DNA from: Pempheris klunzingeri
Taxonomy: Eukaryota > Chordata > Actinopteri > Acropomatiformes > Pempheridae
DNA length: 64,000 bases
Direction of reading: 5' to 3'
Assembly (NCBI RefSeq): GCF_042242105.1
Contig: NC_092019.1
Coordinates: 22,620,828-22,684,827, forward strand
The position numbers and the translations under genes are program-made. Shown here piece after piece: positions 46,628 to 60,210 of the stretch (position 1 is the stretch's first letter; each line of letters begins with the position of its first letter). The notes below the pieces were generated by a model. The model had not been told where the DNA came from, ran no database searches, and saw nothing but the letters and a program-made list of their open reading frames with translations.

Positions 46628-47722
46628 CAGTTGCACAACTAATGTTACAGGTGGTTTCTCCAAATTCAACACAATATGCAACTTTTAATGACGACTGCAG
46701 TCTCAAAATTATTCAACCCCTTCTTGACAAGCATCTGTAGTACTTAGTAGAGCAGCCTTTTGCTGTTATGACCTGCTGCAAACATGATGCATATCCAGAC
46801 ATCAGGTTCTCACAGCGTTCCTGAGGAATCTGAGCCCATTCTTCATGGCCAACAGCCTCCAGCTCTCTGATATTCTTGGGTTTATGTGCTGCAATCGTCT
46901 TCTTCAAATCCCACCAGAGATTTTCTGTGTGATTCAAGTCAGGCGACTGTGACGACCACTCTAGTATCTGCCAGGACTTTTTCTGAAGCCTTGGTGGACT
47001 TTTGACGTACACTTGGGATCATTGTCCTGTTGGAAGGTCCGATGACGTCCAAGCTTCAGCTTTCTCAAACGGCCTGATGTTTGATAGAATCCATCTTGCC
47101 CTCCAAACGCTGCAGGTTTCCAGAGCCAGAAGAAGCAAAGCAGCTCCAGAGCATCACTGAGCCACCGCCATGCTTCACTGTAGACAGGGCGTTCTTTTCA
47201 GTGTAAGCCTCATTCTTCCTCCTCCAGACATACCGCTGATCCATACCGCTGAAAAGTTCCAGTTTTGTTTCATCGCTGCACAGAACAGAATCCCAAAACT
47301 TCTGTCTTATTTCGATGGTTTCGAGCATATCGGAGCTGACTTGTCTTGTGCTTTTCTGTCTGTAGTGGTGTGAAAAAAAAACCCCGAGCCAGTCTGAGTA
47401 TTTGATGTTTTCTATCTCAAGCACACCTGATGCAGCTAATGAGGCTCTTGATTAGTTACATCAGGTGTGCTTGAGACAACACCTGGTTTGTAAATGAGTC
47501 TCCTATGAGGGATTCTATTCAGGGGGTTGAATACTTTTCAGACTGCAGTCATTAAAAGTGGCATATTGTGTAGAATCTGGAGAAACCACCTGTAATATTA
47601 GTTGTGTTGAGCTATTTCAGTTGTTCTTGTTTGAGCCGTTCATTGAACACAGCTGAAAGTTTGTACATTTTGCCAATAGACCTAATTTGCAATGAGGGTT
47701 GATTATTTTTTTAGTGCAACTG
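46628..47722 (-). mobile_element. Tc1-like transposon, defective
   Basis: The 1095-base element is bounded by CAGTTGCAC and GTGCAACTG, with TA on both sides (46626-46627 and 47723-47724). Inner inverted repeats of about 80 bases (46640-46721 and 47522-47600; AGGTGGTTTCTCCA) are well preserved. Two separated minus-strand frames (47424..47065 and 47012..46713) carry transposase pieces: CSDETKLELFSG with its catalytic Asp, and WSSQSPDLNHTENLWWDLKK with catalytic Asp and the third acidic residue of the DDE triad. The N-terminal DNA-binding part is gone and the frames are shifted, so the element is inactive. Confidence 0.85.
47416..47475. repeat. 60-bp near-perfect hairpin inside the Tc1 relic
   Basis: CTCAAGCACACCTGATG at the left pairs with CATCAGGTGTGCTTGAG at the right, and a further CTAAT/ATTAG pairs closer to the centre. 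It lies where the transposase N-terminus would be expected. Confidence 0.85.
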
Positions 47723-48582
47723 TAGATTGGTGTATGGTAAAGAAACAAGCTTGAGCTTTAACAATCAGCAGCTGTCAAGGAAACTCTGGACTTGGAAAGT
47801 AAATGAGCTACACTTCCCCCTCCCACTACAGCTACCATCAGGAGACATTTCAGCAGGGAAAAAAAATACACCCTCAGACACTCTTACACCGTTAGATGTT
47901 ATCAGTAAGTGATGTTCACTACAACCTCACCTCGATTGTGCCCACAAACTCTTGTTAAATATCCTGACGTTAATATCTTAACTATGTTTGCTTAGAATAG
48001 GAAGAATATGAGACAGAAAAGAAAAACGTGTTTTTAGTAGAACGGTAAAACACTGCATTTCCACAGAAGTGTTTGTGTGCTGTAACTATATAAATGTGCA
48101 ACAGTAGTTTGTTTAAAGAGAACCAGTACACTCTGTATACATTCTCTGTATAACTCAAGGTGAGAGACTAGACTTTCCTTCGACAAACGAGGTCCAGGCC
48201 ACAGAAGACATTGTTTTCTTGTGTTTGATAAATCTTTGCTCCAAGTTTGCTCTTTTTACTGACATTGCACAGAACAGGATGGATGGTTACAGTGGTTACT
48301 GACAAAATGCATGTGCAAGGAAAACAGACATTATCAGACATCTTGATAAGGCAGCATGCGTGCTGGAGCTACAGTACAAGCTAATGAAGCATGTATGACC
48401 ATGAGAATGTGAAGCTGTACAGTGACAAAAATGAAACAAAAAACATCCTCCAGCAGTGTAAATCAAAGCAATAGCAGTGTGCAGCATTTAGATACGTTGC
48501 ATATCTAAGGAGTGAACTGTCAGCATAATTATAGACTTTTGTCACTGTGACATTATGATTGATGATTAACAAATTTTATACA

Positions 48583-48733
48583 TTTTTATTTATCTAGTAT
48601 AACAAATAGAACATGATTCATTAAATTAGCATTCATATGATGCCTGCAAGCACAAATTAAATAATAAAAACACCATTAAATTTGTGATTTTTAATCCTTT
48701 TCCCTCCTCTGTCTTTAAATGATCAGTTAACTG

Positions 48734-48765
<32 letters not shown>

Positions 48766-49130
48766 ACTGATGGACTGATCTGAATATAAATCAACACGGA
48801 AAAATCTAATCCCAATGTTCCAGTCCCCATTAACATCATCCCTCTCTCTCTCTCTCTCTCTCTCTCCAGTCAAAGCTCTCGTTGAACTGCCTTACAACAC
48901 AATATCAAATGTTCAGAACAAAGAAACCAGACTATATACATGGTACAAAGTGCACAAGTGAAACACTTCAAGATGAACAAAAAATACAGGATAATATGCT
49001 GAGCAGATACTTCCAGTGTACTTTAAATCAAAGTATATCTTCTGGGAATGTCGCCAAGGATGTTCATCTTTTAAATATGTGCTCCCCAGCACTATCAACT
49101 GTAACTGAGGCAGTAAATCAGCAGCGATAA
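48583..49130 (-). other. Probable 3' UTR of il21r
   Basis: It follows the stop at 49131 and contains a GA repeat (complement of 48842-48867), an AT repeat (48734-48765) and an AATAAA signal (complement of TTTATTT near 48586). The end is inferred from that signal only. Confidence 0.45.
48734..48867. repeat. (AT)n and (CT)n microsatellites
   Basis: AT repeat at about 48734-48765 and CT repeat at 48842-48867, separated by about 75 bases. Confidence 0.9.
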
Positions 49131-50121
49131 TCACTGTGTTTCGTGGAGGTCATTCTCTGAGTTGCTGGAGTCCTCTTGAATAGTGCTACTTATCATCCAC
49201 TGCTTGACGTAGTTAGAATTTGAGATTTTGTGCCCACGGTATAAATCAGAGTCTATCTGCTCTGCTATGTTTGAGTCTGAGGCTCCGGGGCTGCTGCACT
49301 CCCCAAAACCACTGTCAATGGTGTCCAAGTCCACGTGAGGGTAGCCGTCTTCTGACTGCTCGTGTGAGGCGAACGAGTCAAGTGATACCCTCTCTGGTTC
49401 ATTAGGCTGGGCATGTGGCTGAAAGATGATATTCTCTGCTGATATGTCATTAGATATTTGGTTTTCCTGGTGTGGTAATATCCCACTTTGTCTTTCCAAC
49501 CTAGATATCTGAGGTTCCTCTAAATCAAAGCCAGCCTGCTGTCTGTTGTCTTCTTCAAATGAACCCTGCAACGCGACTTCCGCCTCAAACTCTTCTTCTC
49601 CAGACAGGGTTACAGTATGGATGAAGATGTGTCCGGCGGAGTGGCTGGTGCCCTGTGAACTGGCACCGTCCTGGAAGAGCAGCAGCGAGCTGCTGTGAGG
49701 CTGCAGCATGTGGAGGAAATGACCAGCTTGTTTCATCTCGTTGTCCCCGCTGTAACTTTGTTTCTCGTTCTTCCACTCAAGGACGCTGTGCCGCTTCTCG
49801 CTCGTGGGCTGAATTTGCGGGCTGATCCTCACGTAGTCATGCTCACTGAATACAGGCTTCACCCACTCCTACAACAGAGCACATAGAAAACAATGATTAG
49901 GACCACTGGACTATGAAAGTATGAATGGATCGTTGCTTATTTGCTTTCTTGTTGGGAGAGATGAGAAGATTGATGATTGTACAGTACATATGAAGATGGA
50001 GTGAAAAGGCAGTTAGCTTAGCATAAAGACTAGAAGAAAGGGGAAACTGTTAGCCTGTAACTCCCAGTAAAAACACAGCTTGTCATTCAGTTTAAATATG
50101 GATTAACAAAATATAACATGT

Positions 50122-50158
<37 letters not shown>

Positions 50159-53100
50159 CCACCAGACTCCATTGACAAAAACAGAAATTTCACCTCAAAG
50201 AACACAGAAGGAGCTGAATCTTTACATTTAGTGACTACTTACAGATTATATAAAATAATTTATGATAGAACTAAGAAGAGGAAAATATTATCAGTAAGGT
50301 GCAAAAACCAAATGTCCAGTTAGAGATTCGACAGGTGAGCTGTGAGTATCATAAATGTGGTTGCACCTTATGGTTAAACTAGTCAATGATGCAATTCCAA
50401 AATGTTCACAAAGTCAAAAATGTAAACTGTAAAATGTAGTGATTCTATATATCAAGCAGTGAATGGTGAGGTGCAAATCCAAATATACCAGGTGTGTGGT
50501 AAGGATCACAGGTATGTGTGTACAATAGTAATCTGCAGTGCTTAATTCAAAATGTTCAGTGTTTGAACTTTGCATTGAAAATGTTGCTATTTTACACGTG
50601 TAACAAGCACTGTTCTTTAGAGGAGTGTATCAATTGAGTGAATCAGTGTTCTTCATGCAAAAAGGCCACCACATCCTGAGGTGCACAGCTCATCAGCATC
50701 ACTGACTCGTCTCTGATCTGCTGTAAAACGTAAGCAGGCTGCACCACAAAAGTAAGATAGCGCAGTCAAATTAGAACAATGATTTCTACAAGAGTCTGCT
50801 CAGTCTTTCGCAGTGAGCCCGAGGATGTGATATAAAAAATAAAAACTCTCTATGAAAAGTAACAAGGATTTTACTTAACTTCACACCTGTCATGAGGTAC
50901 TGCATATTACAGGGGTGTTTAATGCATGTTGTTTAGGATGATGCTATATGGGTGGTTGCATGCGTCGTTTTATAAACTAACAAATTCGATTGAATCAAAA
51001 TCCAGTTTGATGAATTTAAGAGCCAAATATTCACATACTGTGCAGAGGAACACGATTATGAAACTAAATCTAAACTATGAGCTGCTTAGGAGACAAATCC
51101 TTTTTGAATTTAATCTAATCTAATTTAATCTAGCACAAGATTTAGCCCAGTATAGCACATTTAGTATAGTGAATAAATGTACGGTAAAGTACTGCTAAAT
51201 AAAGAATAACTTTCCTATTTCAGTGTCTCTCTAGAGCTCCCCCTCTCAAAGAGTGCTTCCTCTGTTATATGCTGCAGTAGCGCCCTCTGCTGACCAGCAT
51301 TTCTAACTGCATGCAGATCTCAGGCTGAAGGCTAAAGACCATTAGGAAGCAACTGTCTGCCCAGGACTAAAATCATCACAATACTTTTGACAGAATATCC
51401 CAAACCAAGTAATGTGATGATATTTGATGTTATTGGTGTTTTTAACAGATACAATATGATGATGAAACAGGTAAACAGGCATTTACAGCTCTTTTCACTC
51501 AGCCAAGCACTGTCTCAACCTACAAAAGCTACACCATAACATTAAAGAGAAATTTCGCCTTGTTTTTTTTTTTTTTTTGTTTTGTGAATCAGTGTTGATG
51601 GTAAATGTAGTCAACTGCAACAATAAATTCCTCAGTGTGTGCCACACGAGCCGAGAAAGCCGAGTTCTCCTGCTGCACAATCTGTTGTTCTTCCAGCACC
51701 ATTACTTGACGTGTACAGCGAGTGAAGAAGCTGGTGGCCGGGAAGAACCACAGGCTTCTTAGTTCTCTTCGCTTGTAGACTGCTACATTTCCATCAGGGA
51801 AAATGGCATCCCACAATATGAGGGGCAGGGGATGTTACATGTCTGAGCTCTGGCTGACTCGGATATTCAGCTGTATTCATTTGAGCCAGAGGAAATGTGG
51901 CGGAGATACGCCGAGGCTGCAGATGCATTAGCTGTGCTGAACTCAGCTTTCTCTGTCAATATAAAACGCACTCAGGTATTTATTGCACCAGACAATATCT
52001 TCACTCCTGATGATACTGATATTATAGTGATACAGCCAGCAACACTCAAATCTATGGCTGAAGTTAGTGAAAAGTCTTTTTACTTTGTTCTGAGTGCAAG
52101 AAAATCTGATCTAGTTTCCTGTGTAACCACTGTCATGTGATTGTTGTTATTTGTTGGGTGTTGGGTGATGTTAGCATTATTGTGTACCCCATGTATTTCT
52201 AGGTAAGATATCTTGGACGTGTTACAGGTTTCAGGGAAAACAGAATCTAAATCCTGGGTGTCAAAAAACAGAAAGAAGAATTCCCATTAGGGGGAAAATA
52301 TACAAATGTGATGGAAGAGACCATAAAAACATCAGTAAGACAATAACAAAATGTAAACCACATAGCTTTCACTCTGTTTGCCTATCTAGTGAAGCATCAG
52401 GTATCAGGCTGTTTTAACCAGGCACGATGACTTTTAAAAGTCGTGAAAGAGATGCACCAGGGGTATTTTCCACTGGGGTGGAACAAGACGGGCTCTCAAA
52501 CACAAACATCTACCCACAGCATGTCAGATAGACGAAAAACGAAAAGCCTCTTGAAGCCCCTGCACACTGAGTCATTCGCATCATGGAGGACCTTAAGGGT
52601 AAAGTCAGGGGAAAGTCCCACCAACGGGGGCCAGATGTGCTGAAAGTCCCCCTCTTGAGCAGCACCTGCTGGGCTGGGTTGGAAATGACAGGCAAAGCCC
52701 AGTGAGCTTGTGTTTTGCTTCCTCTTACCTTGAAGTCCCCTCCGTTATTTTGGTAGAGGGGCTTGAAAAACTCGCTTGGCGTGGGGATGAATGTGATCAG
52801 CTGGATTTTTTTCTGCCAATACCTTAAAACAAACACGAAAATGACTTCAGATTAATGACGGTAACAGAGAATGAAAAATGAACACGGCATTTATAGCTCG
52901 AGTAACTCATAACCAGTGATGCTTGTAGCACTAAATGGCCCTCATGTGAGTTATTACACAGCAAAGAGCCGAAGCCCTGAGTCAAAGTCACACCTTAGTA
53001 TTTGACTAAAACTTATTCTAAACATTGAACATTTCATGACTCAGAATAGAGCAACGTTTGCTGTGTGATGAGATACAGAATGAAAATCTCCTTCACATTA

Positions 53101-56100
53101 ACAACAGCTTGTAAACACAATGTTGATCAGCATGTCACGTCTCTTGCTTAGTCATTAAAACTTCATTGTTTATCCCGATGTATTGTTGGTTTTTTTTTAC
53201 ATCACACAGCAGTTTACTGTGCTGTGGAAATGCAGCTCATCAAGTAACAGAGATCAAAAACTTCCACACAGGTGCTGATTCGCTGTGTTACGTTTCAGCC
53301 ATTTTGCTCCAATGCCAAGATATCTTTGAATTTTGAGATTATTAAGTCAGAGATGTAAAAACGTCAAAAATGTTAATCAAGGAGCTAAAAACTCCTGCAG
53401 TCTGAAACATCGTCGTTAAATTGGAGACATTTCACGACGTCGCTCCTTCGTCGCTTGGGGTCCAAAATCGAAAGCATGTTTGTGTTCAAACATCTCAGCG
53501 TGGTGCGGTAAAATGAGTGTGGCAAGGGGAAACAAGGTGATGGAATAACTGGGGGTATTTTAGGGTGCCAGCCAAAATCATTAGGTGCTCTGTATAATAC
53601 TGCTGGACACAGGGAGGTTCTGTCTATTGATAGCGGTACTGAGCACCTTCTCTCCTCTGCTAAACCAAACCATAGCCAGGGGATCCTCTTTAGAAACACC
53701 ACTGACATATCCTCGTGTCCCGAGATTTCAGTTACATAATGGAAGTTGTATCGACTAGTGCACATTGATGACTGTACTGCTGAAGCTTTGTAATGTAATG
53801 CATGTTGTCCTTATTATCTGACTAGTGAGACACAGACACATATCCTGGGCTGGAGGGACAATAATGTTTAAGCTGTTGTATTCAACAGCTCTGCAATACA
53901 TCCTGCCCCCGTGAAGGATATAATGCTCAGTTTTTGTTGAACTTCCGTCAGAACGGTGCTGCTTTTACTTTAAAGTTCATCTTGTAGGGTGCAGTTTGCG
54001 GAGCTGTTGGATTGAGAGGCTGAGATAAAATATTGCAAAGCATCTGCAAGGACAATACAATTCACCGGGAGCACAAAAACTGCAGCCTCCAAAATTGCCA
54101 AAAAGTTGAAACAACATATCTTTAAAACAGTTTCAGTGAAAAGGGAACATTCTAACCTCCATGAAGGCAGGATTAGTTTTAGGTCAGTGTGGCAGCTAAG
54201 TGAACATCACAGACATCTGCAGTGCATTTGCAGACTGCACACTAACGATAGCCATTGCACAGAGTTTAGGCAAACGGTGCAGTGAACCAAAACCAAAGTT
54301 GAAATCATTATAGCTCATAGAAGATAACTTCTTATATCATCCTCTGAGCTGGATAGAAACCAACAGAAACTAGTGTAAGTGCTGGGTTCATTTACGTCTT
54401 TGAGCTTGGGTTTTTTTTTTTCTCCTTTAACCTTGTGCCCTTATTAAGCGAGGTGTTCTCAGTTCTCTGACACTGATGCTCTGCATGACTTCCTATGCCT
54501 GCTAGCCATTTCAGTGCAACGTGTCGCTGCATGTACAGCGCAGCAGTGGTTTCTCTATATGTGGGAGGTGATGCCAGGAAAGTGTAGATTGAAGCAGTGA
54601 GAACCTTTGCTAATCATTTACTGGAAAACAAAGTGTCTCTGACCTTAAGATTTAATTTGCTCTATTTCGCTAAATTAATTTTCTGTGCAATGAATGCAGA
54701 TTCAGTTATGTGCAACTACACTTTGCACGATTTCAACCTTTTACTTCTATATATCTATTCTATAGATGTATTCCTATAATCATTCATTAATAGCTGGTAT
54801 ATGCATATCCATTTCTGCAGGTTTCTCCAAAAGCTAATACTACCACTGGACATCAAGGACTAGCTTGAAAATGGGTAACAAAGGGCCTTGAGGTGGTGTG
54901 GTAAGTGTTATAAAGTGGCAAAGCGCACCACATTTTGGGAAATAAGGAAATGTAATGGAGTTATTAAGCTCAGCATCAACGGGGCCAAGGTTCAAGGTTC
55001 AAATCCCACCTGAGCCACATGTTTTTAAGAGGGAATAAGGTTCAACTCTCATGCTTGGAGAAAAAGTAAGTAACTCCAGTGTTTCCAGTACTCACAGCTT
55101 TTTTGAATAACCCAGCCACAGGAGAGCGAGGACAGGAATGACTGGCAGGCCGGCGTACCACCAAAAACCATTAATTCCTTTAAAGGAGACATAACATGTA
55201 AATATGTAATGAGAAATGATATGATATGATGAATAAACTTCACACTTCCTGTTTCTGAAATGTCTGTCTGAAGGGTCAGCGAGGAAAAACACACTCAAAC
55301 AAACACCACAACACCAGTGACAAACCGACTGCATCATGGCTGCAGGCTGGAGGTCACAGCGCTCCTCTACCTTCAGTCTCTGCAGGCGCTCTTATAGTCC
55401 TCCATTCTGCAGGGGAGCTCCACTCGCTCCACGGCCCGTTATAGATGATCCCACACATTTTGGCCTTAATGTCCACAGTATAGTTGACATGCAGATGCAG
55501 CTTGTTGTGGTCTAACAGAAAGTATTTTTCATGTACTGAAAGGGAATGAGCCGGTTCCTGTTGGACAAAAAGCAGAATGGATTCAAATGGGAGTGGTCAG
55601 AAAAAAATACCCCACAATAATAACAACAGCCTCTCAAGTCCCGTTTAAGTTGTCCTGATGTTGCTGCTCTCATGTTACCTTTGACAAGTCTTTGCTGTTT
55701 CTCACGCGCACGCTGTATATGAGACAGTCGTCCTGGTTCATTTGGTCTTTGTCCCAAGTGATGTTGTAGAATCCGTCAGAGTTTGTCACTTGAACGTCGA
55801 CAGGAGGCAGGGGTTTCACTGCAAAAGTTAAGTCACAAGGGGACAGGGGGGATGTTATGAAGGTGAAAATGTGTGTGTGCCAACAACCCACTACACCACA
55901 AGTGGCAGCTGAATGTCACTTTTAGCTTTTGTCTTAATCTGGAGGGTAAAGCAGGTGTGTGTGTGTGTGTGGGGAGGATGTTTGCTGCCAAACGACAATT
56001 TGGGCAAGTTGGGAAAGTTGCCAGAATGATTCTTGTCATCTCTGGGTTTTCTGAACGTGGCTTAATGCACAGTAATTTATGAAGGCGAATGGAAAAAGGT

Positions 56101-58375
56101 GGTTCTATTGAACAAATGGGAAAAGACTGTTTTATAATCATCTACAGACTGTTTTACTTCTTACAGACACATATCTTGATTCCACTAAACATGTCATATA
56201 GTAAGTTAGTTAATGGCTGTGACCTAATTTCTGTCTTATCCTCTCATCTATTCTGCAAAAGTGATGAATACTGAAATGTCAGATCACATTGCTGTTATCG
56301 GTTAAACTTACCCACGTCACTCAGATCCCAGCTAGATGACTCACTGGCATGCATTATTTCTTGATCGCCTTGTCGAGCAACTGTCCCAGTACACGTGGTT
56401 CCAATGGATGCAATTTCGTAAAGCATCTCCGGATACATCACACACCAGGACTCAGGTGGTTTGACTTCACAGCTGCCAGTAACCTCTAGTTCTCCATCTC
56501 TACAGCAGAAAAACAGCGTTACAATCAGTGCTGCTCTGTGACGTCGATCCACCCATTAGCACAAAGTTTGGTTTTAGAGCACTGAACTGATGTGGCACAT
56601 AAACATCTCCAATTCACATTATTAATGTTTCTTTACAACAAAAAAGCTCTTATGATGAACATTAAATATCTCACAGTAACGCCTCTCCATGTATGCAGCT
56701 GCTAAAAGCTCCTCACTGAAGCCACAATTAATCGACTGGCCGCAATTATCATAATAACTTGTTCTCAACTAGTAAATTATCCCTTTGTTTTGCATTTTTG
56801 CTTCAAAAAAATGGCCACAACAAATCTTTGTTAAGTTGCTGCAGTATGCTGCAGTTTAGAAGCAGTGTTATGCGGTTTGTCCATCAGGGAGTGCTTCCAG
56901 GTTTGTGTACTGACTGTAAAAAGTACACGTCTTGGTCTCAATCGTTTGATAACAAAAGTTTAAGGAATCCCTCTAAAAATGTTTGTTCACGTTGATCCCT
57001 GCACAGCATGTACTGGGCTCCACATAAGGCTTTAAAAGACAAGTGAAAAGGTGTCAAACACCATGCTGCCTGGATGTTTTTGCCAGTACTGTTTTATTAA
57101 GTGGTCACTTACAGGTGTAACAACACTTAAACCAATAGAATTATTTTTTTCAAAAAAGAAGGCACCACAGACTCTTACTCTTGTAATCACTCTTAACCTA
57201 ACACGCTGCACAATGTATTGTGTCCTTTTGTGTATCTTTATGTTAGTATCTTAATAGTGTCACTTTTAATATTTTAAGATGTCTTTTGCTACCTGCTAAG
57301 GGACTATGGGTGGAAATTAGCATTCACGCCAACACCAGTTTACATCTAGTGATTTTATACTGATGTTCATTAACGTGTGTTGTCCCCATCTATTAAACAA
57401 AGAAAATAAAAAACATTGAAATAAATGCAGCCCATTTTTATTCCATTTTTTAACTCTGAAGTATCAGTATCAGAATGAGTTGGACTGTACTCTTAACACG
57501 ATAATAAAACATGACCCACATTGTTTTTTTCACACTTCAGATGCCACACTATGACATCAATTACTCTCATGGAAATTTCTGATGGGGGATTCTCAGTGGG
57601 GGGTGTATTAAAGGTACCTTATTCAGAATAGAAATAGAAAGGTGCTCTACTCAGCTCCCTATAGTGTTTCCATGAGATCGAAGCAACTGTTCCAAAACAG
57701 CTCCACCGTCAAAAGAGCCCACAAGAAAATAACATCGGACGACTCAGGATCCATCAAAAAGTTACTAATGTTATGGTTTCTGTTATCATTATTAAAAGTA
57801 GAATATTCAAAATCACTCAGCTTTATCCTTGTCAGGATAATGTCTAACTAAGAAAAACAACAGCTGGATCAAACTCTACCATTTGAGTTGAAGCTGGTGG
57901 TGGCAGTGATGGAGCCACAAACCGTGTAACGCACCAACATAAAGTACGATCATTCGCAGCGACAATGAACGTGATGTGTACCTGCACTTTACTTCGAGGG
58001 GGACAGAATGTGTCGGCGCCCAGCCCGAGCAGGAACAGTTCAGCGAAACATTGTAGTCCGTCGAGCAGGTGACATTGCACAAAGACGAGACTGCAGCAGC
58101 AAAGAAAGAGTGCGGTCAGTTATACGTGGCAGCATTTCAATGTAACATCCTAACATCCATGCTCTAACACGTGACCCTTTCAGTTGTTTGATCACTAAGA
58201 CAATCTCACTGAAATGTATCTTGAATGGAGCACATAAAGTGGGGAATAACCTTGAGAAATTCATATCAATACAAGTAAAAGATACTGATCAAATAATGAA
58301 ATAAGCCAACTTACCACCGTGAACAAACAAAGTGAGGCCCCACAGCAAAAGCAAGAACCGACGTTTAGGAGCCAT
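49131..58375 (-). CDS. il21r: Interleukin-21 receptor
   Basis: Coding segments 58375..58315, 58090..57982, 56499..56312, 55818..55679, 55557..55371, 55177..55096, 52822..52729 and 49868..49131 join without a phase conflict to give 532 residues. The protein has a signal peptide (MAPKRRFLLLLWGLTLFVHG), a first domain with paired cysteines (CNVTCSTDYNVSLNCSCSGW), and a second fibronectin-type domain ending in WSEWS (209-213). A membrane segment lies at about 233-251, and box 1 IPTPSEFF is followed by KPLYQNNGGDFKEWV. The tail is acidic and ends near NSNYVKQWMIS. Tyr507 in YVKQ is a YxxQ STAT3 site, placed like Tyr510 of human IL21R; that tail match and the box 1 context decide the name. In the family it pairs with the common gamma chain and JAK1/JAK3 on lymphocytes. 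A homologous gene lies downstream. Confidence 0.9.
49930..50070. repeat. Dispersed teleost repeat in il21r intron 7
   Basis: GAGATGAGAAGATTGAT, GGCAGTTAGCTTAGCATAAA and CTGTTAGCCTGTAACTCCC belong to the same abundant family as the copies at 4648-4870 and 30640-30740. Confidence 0.5.
50129..50157. repeat. (AT)n microsatellite
   Basis: AT repeat in the last intron of il21r, beside a dispersed-repeat copy (49930-50070). Confidence 0.9.
55955..55972. repeat. (GT)n microsatellite
   Basis: Nine GT units in il21r intron 3. Confidence 0.85.
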
Positions 58376-58399
58376 GGGGACGACCCACCGCTATCAGCC

Positions 58400-58779
58400 G
58401 CTGGTTAAACAGGAGGAAACACAGCAGCTGAAACTAAATGTAGACTTCCTAGAAAATGGTACAACAACAAAAGAAAAGAACAAAAAAGTATTCATGTCTA
58501 AATGACAAGAAGCTGTCTCGTGAGATTTGCTGCTACACTGAGACGAAGGTTAGTTTGTTCAAACATCTGTCTACAATCTCACACGTGGTAAACATCATCA
58601 TCAGCATTAACTTCATCAATTAAATACGGTCATAAAAAGAGTATTAATGTTAACATTAAAAGGTGATTAATTGAATGACAACTTCTCTCTTAAACCGGCT
58701 AAACATCGTCAGAAGTACATTATCTGTCGACACTTTCTCTCCTCATTTTTAACGCACTTAAAGAATCAACAATCTTACC
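58400..58779 (-). other. Candidate 5' UTR intron of il21r
   Basis: On the minus strand GAAAAAAG/GTAAGATTG (exon end 58779) and the acceptor TTTAACCAG before 58400 would remove most of the leader. The coding exon would then carry 25 bases of 5' UTR. The tandem receptor has a similar 5' UTR splice pair. No TATA box was identified. Confidence 0.35.
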
Positions 58780-60210
58780 TTTTTTCAACTTAAAATTCTG
58801 CCACTTGATTAGTCAACAGGCCAGCAGAGTTGCTCATGATCTGACGCCTCTGTGAGAATGTTTAGTGGAACAGTTTTTTTTTTTTTTTTCTCTTTGTCAT
58901 AGCGAAGGCGTCACCATCAGTGGCGTGACTAAGGATGTGGTTTCAGACCCTTTGAGCCGTGTCTGTGTGGTGCCTTCCCACCACATCCACGTTGCTGCTA
59001 TGAATATGCAATACTTAACCAGAGAGTCATAAAAAGGCAACAGGAAACTGCAAATTTTGGGCAGATGTTTGCATCTGGGTTACAGTATTTACATGCAGGT
59101 GTATGTTGGAAAAAGTATATTTTGTGTTTAATGTACCCTGCCTTTTATATTTGTATATGACTTATTATTTTAACACACTAACCATGATCTTCACCTAAAC
59201 CTAACCAAGCAGATTTGGTGCCAAAACATAACCAAAGTGAAAACTGATAATAATAAAAGAAAACTGAAATGTATAAATCTATGAATAAAGAAGTCTCTTC
59301 AAGTAAACCATTCAACCAGCACATCTGTCTCTGACTATGACTGACAGACGACCGGTGCTAAACCAGGAACTAAATCAGTTTTGAGTTGACTAAATTAAAG
59401 AAATATACAGAGATATTGATGACCTGTATTCATAATCGCAAAGTTCCTCCTTGCTCATATCATTTTTAACATTTACTTGCAACACGACACAATAGCATGT
59501 TTCAGTACTGAGATGATTCTGAGCACAGACACCAGAGATGCCTTTCAAAAAGACCCCTCAACACACACCCACACATCTGCAGCAGCAGTTTATTAGGGGG
59601 TTTCACTCGTTTCCAGCAGAGTGCATCTTGTTTGAAGCTAAATGAGTCATAAACCTGCTGTAGGGCCCCTCAGAGCTCAATTCTAATAATTCAATTAGCT
59701 CTAATTGGTATCAACTCAACTCACCAGGAGGTGACCCACAAGAATCGTGATTCCTGCTTATATAACGTTCCATTTAGAAAATATTAAAGCACAATAATAA
59801 TAGTTTGGGTTTTGAACAATGAGTGGGCCTTCATGGTATTCAAAACACCGAGTAGGTGACGCATCTCATTTATTGTCAGTTTACTAAAATTAGTCAAACG
59901 CAGTTACACAAAGCAAATGTTGTTGTTGGAAATAATATTTCATTTTCAGCTTAACACCAGGCCCACTGCAGATGCCAAGCGGAAAATTAAACGTTATTTC
60001 CAACAACAATGTGTGTGCAGCACACGCAAACATATAAAGACACTCATGCACGCAAGAGGAGTGAGGACCTGGTCCAGGACAGAAGTACATGCTGCAAGAG
60101 CTGAACAAGATGGAGCTGCACAATAAATACTACTTTGTGAAGGTGCTCCTGCCTTTGCTCTTGAGCAAGGTGCCGGTCTTTAAACCGCAGCTGCTGCACT
60201 GCAGAGTTTA

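Noticed and set aside
53385-53765. 126-codon minus-strand open frame within il21r intron 6.
   Set aside because: It is not in phase with il21r, shows no family motif and has no start context. It is taken as intronic chance.
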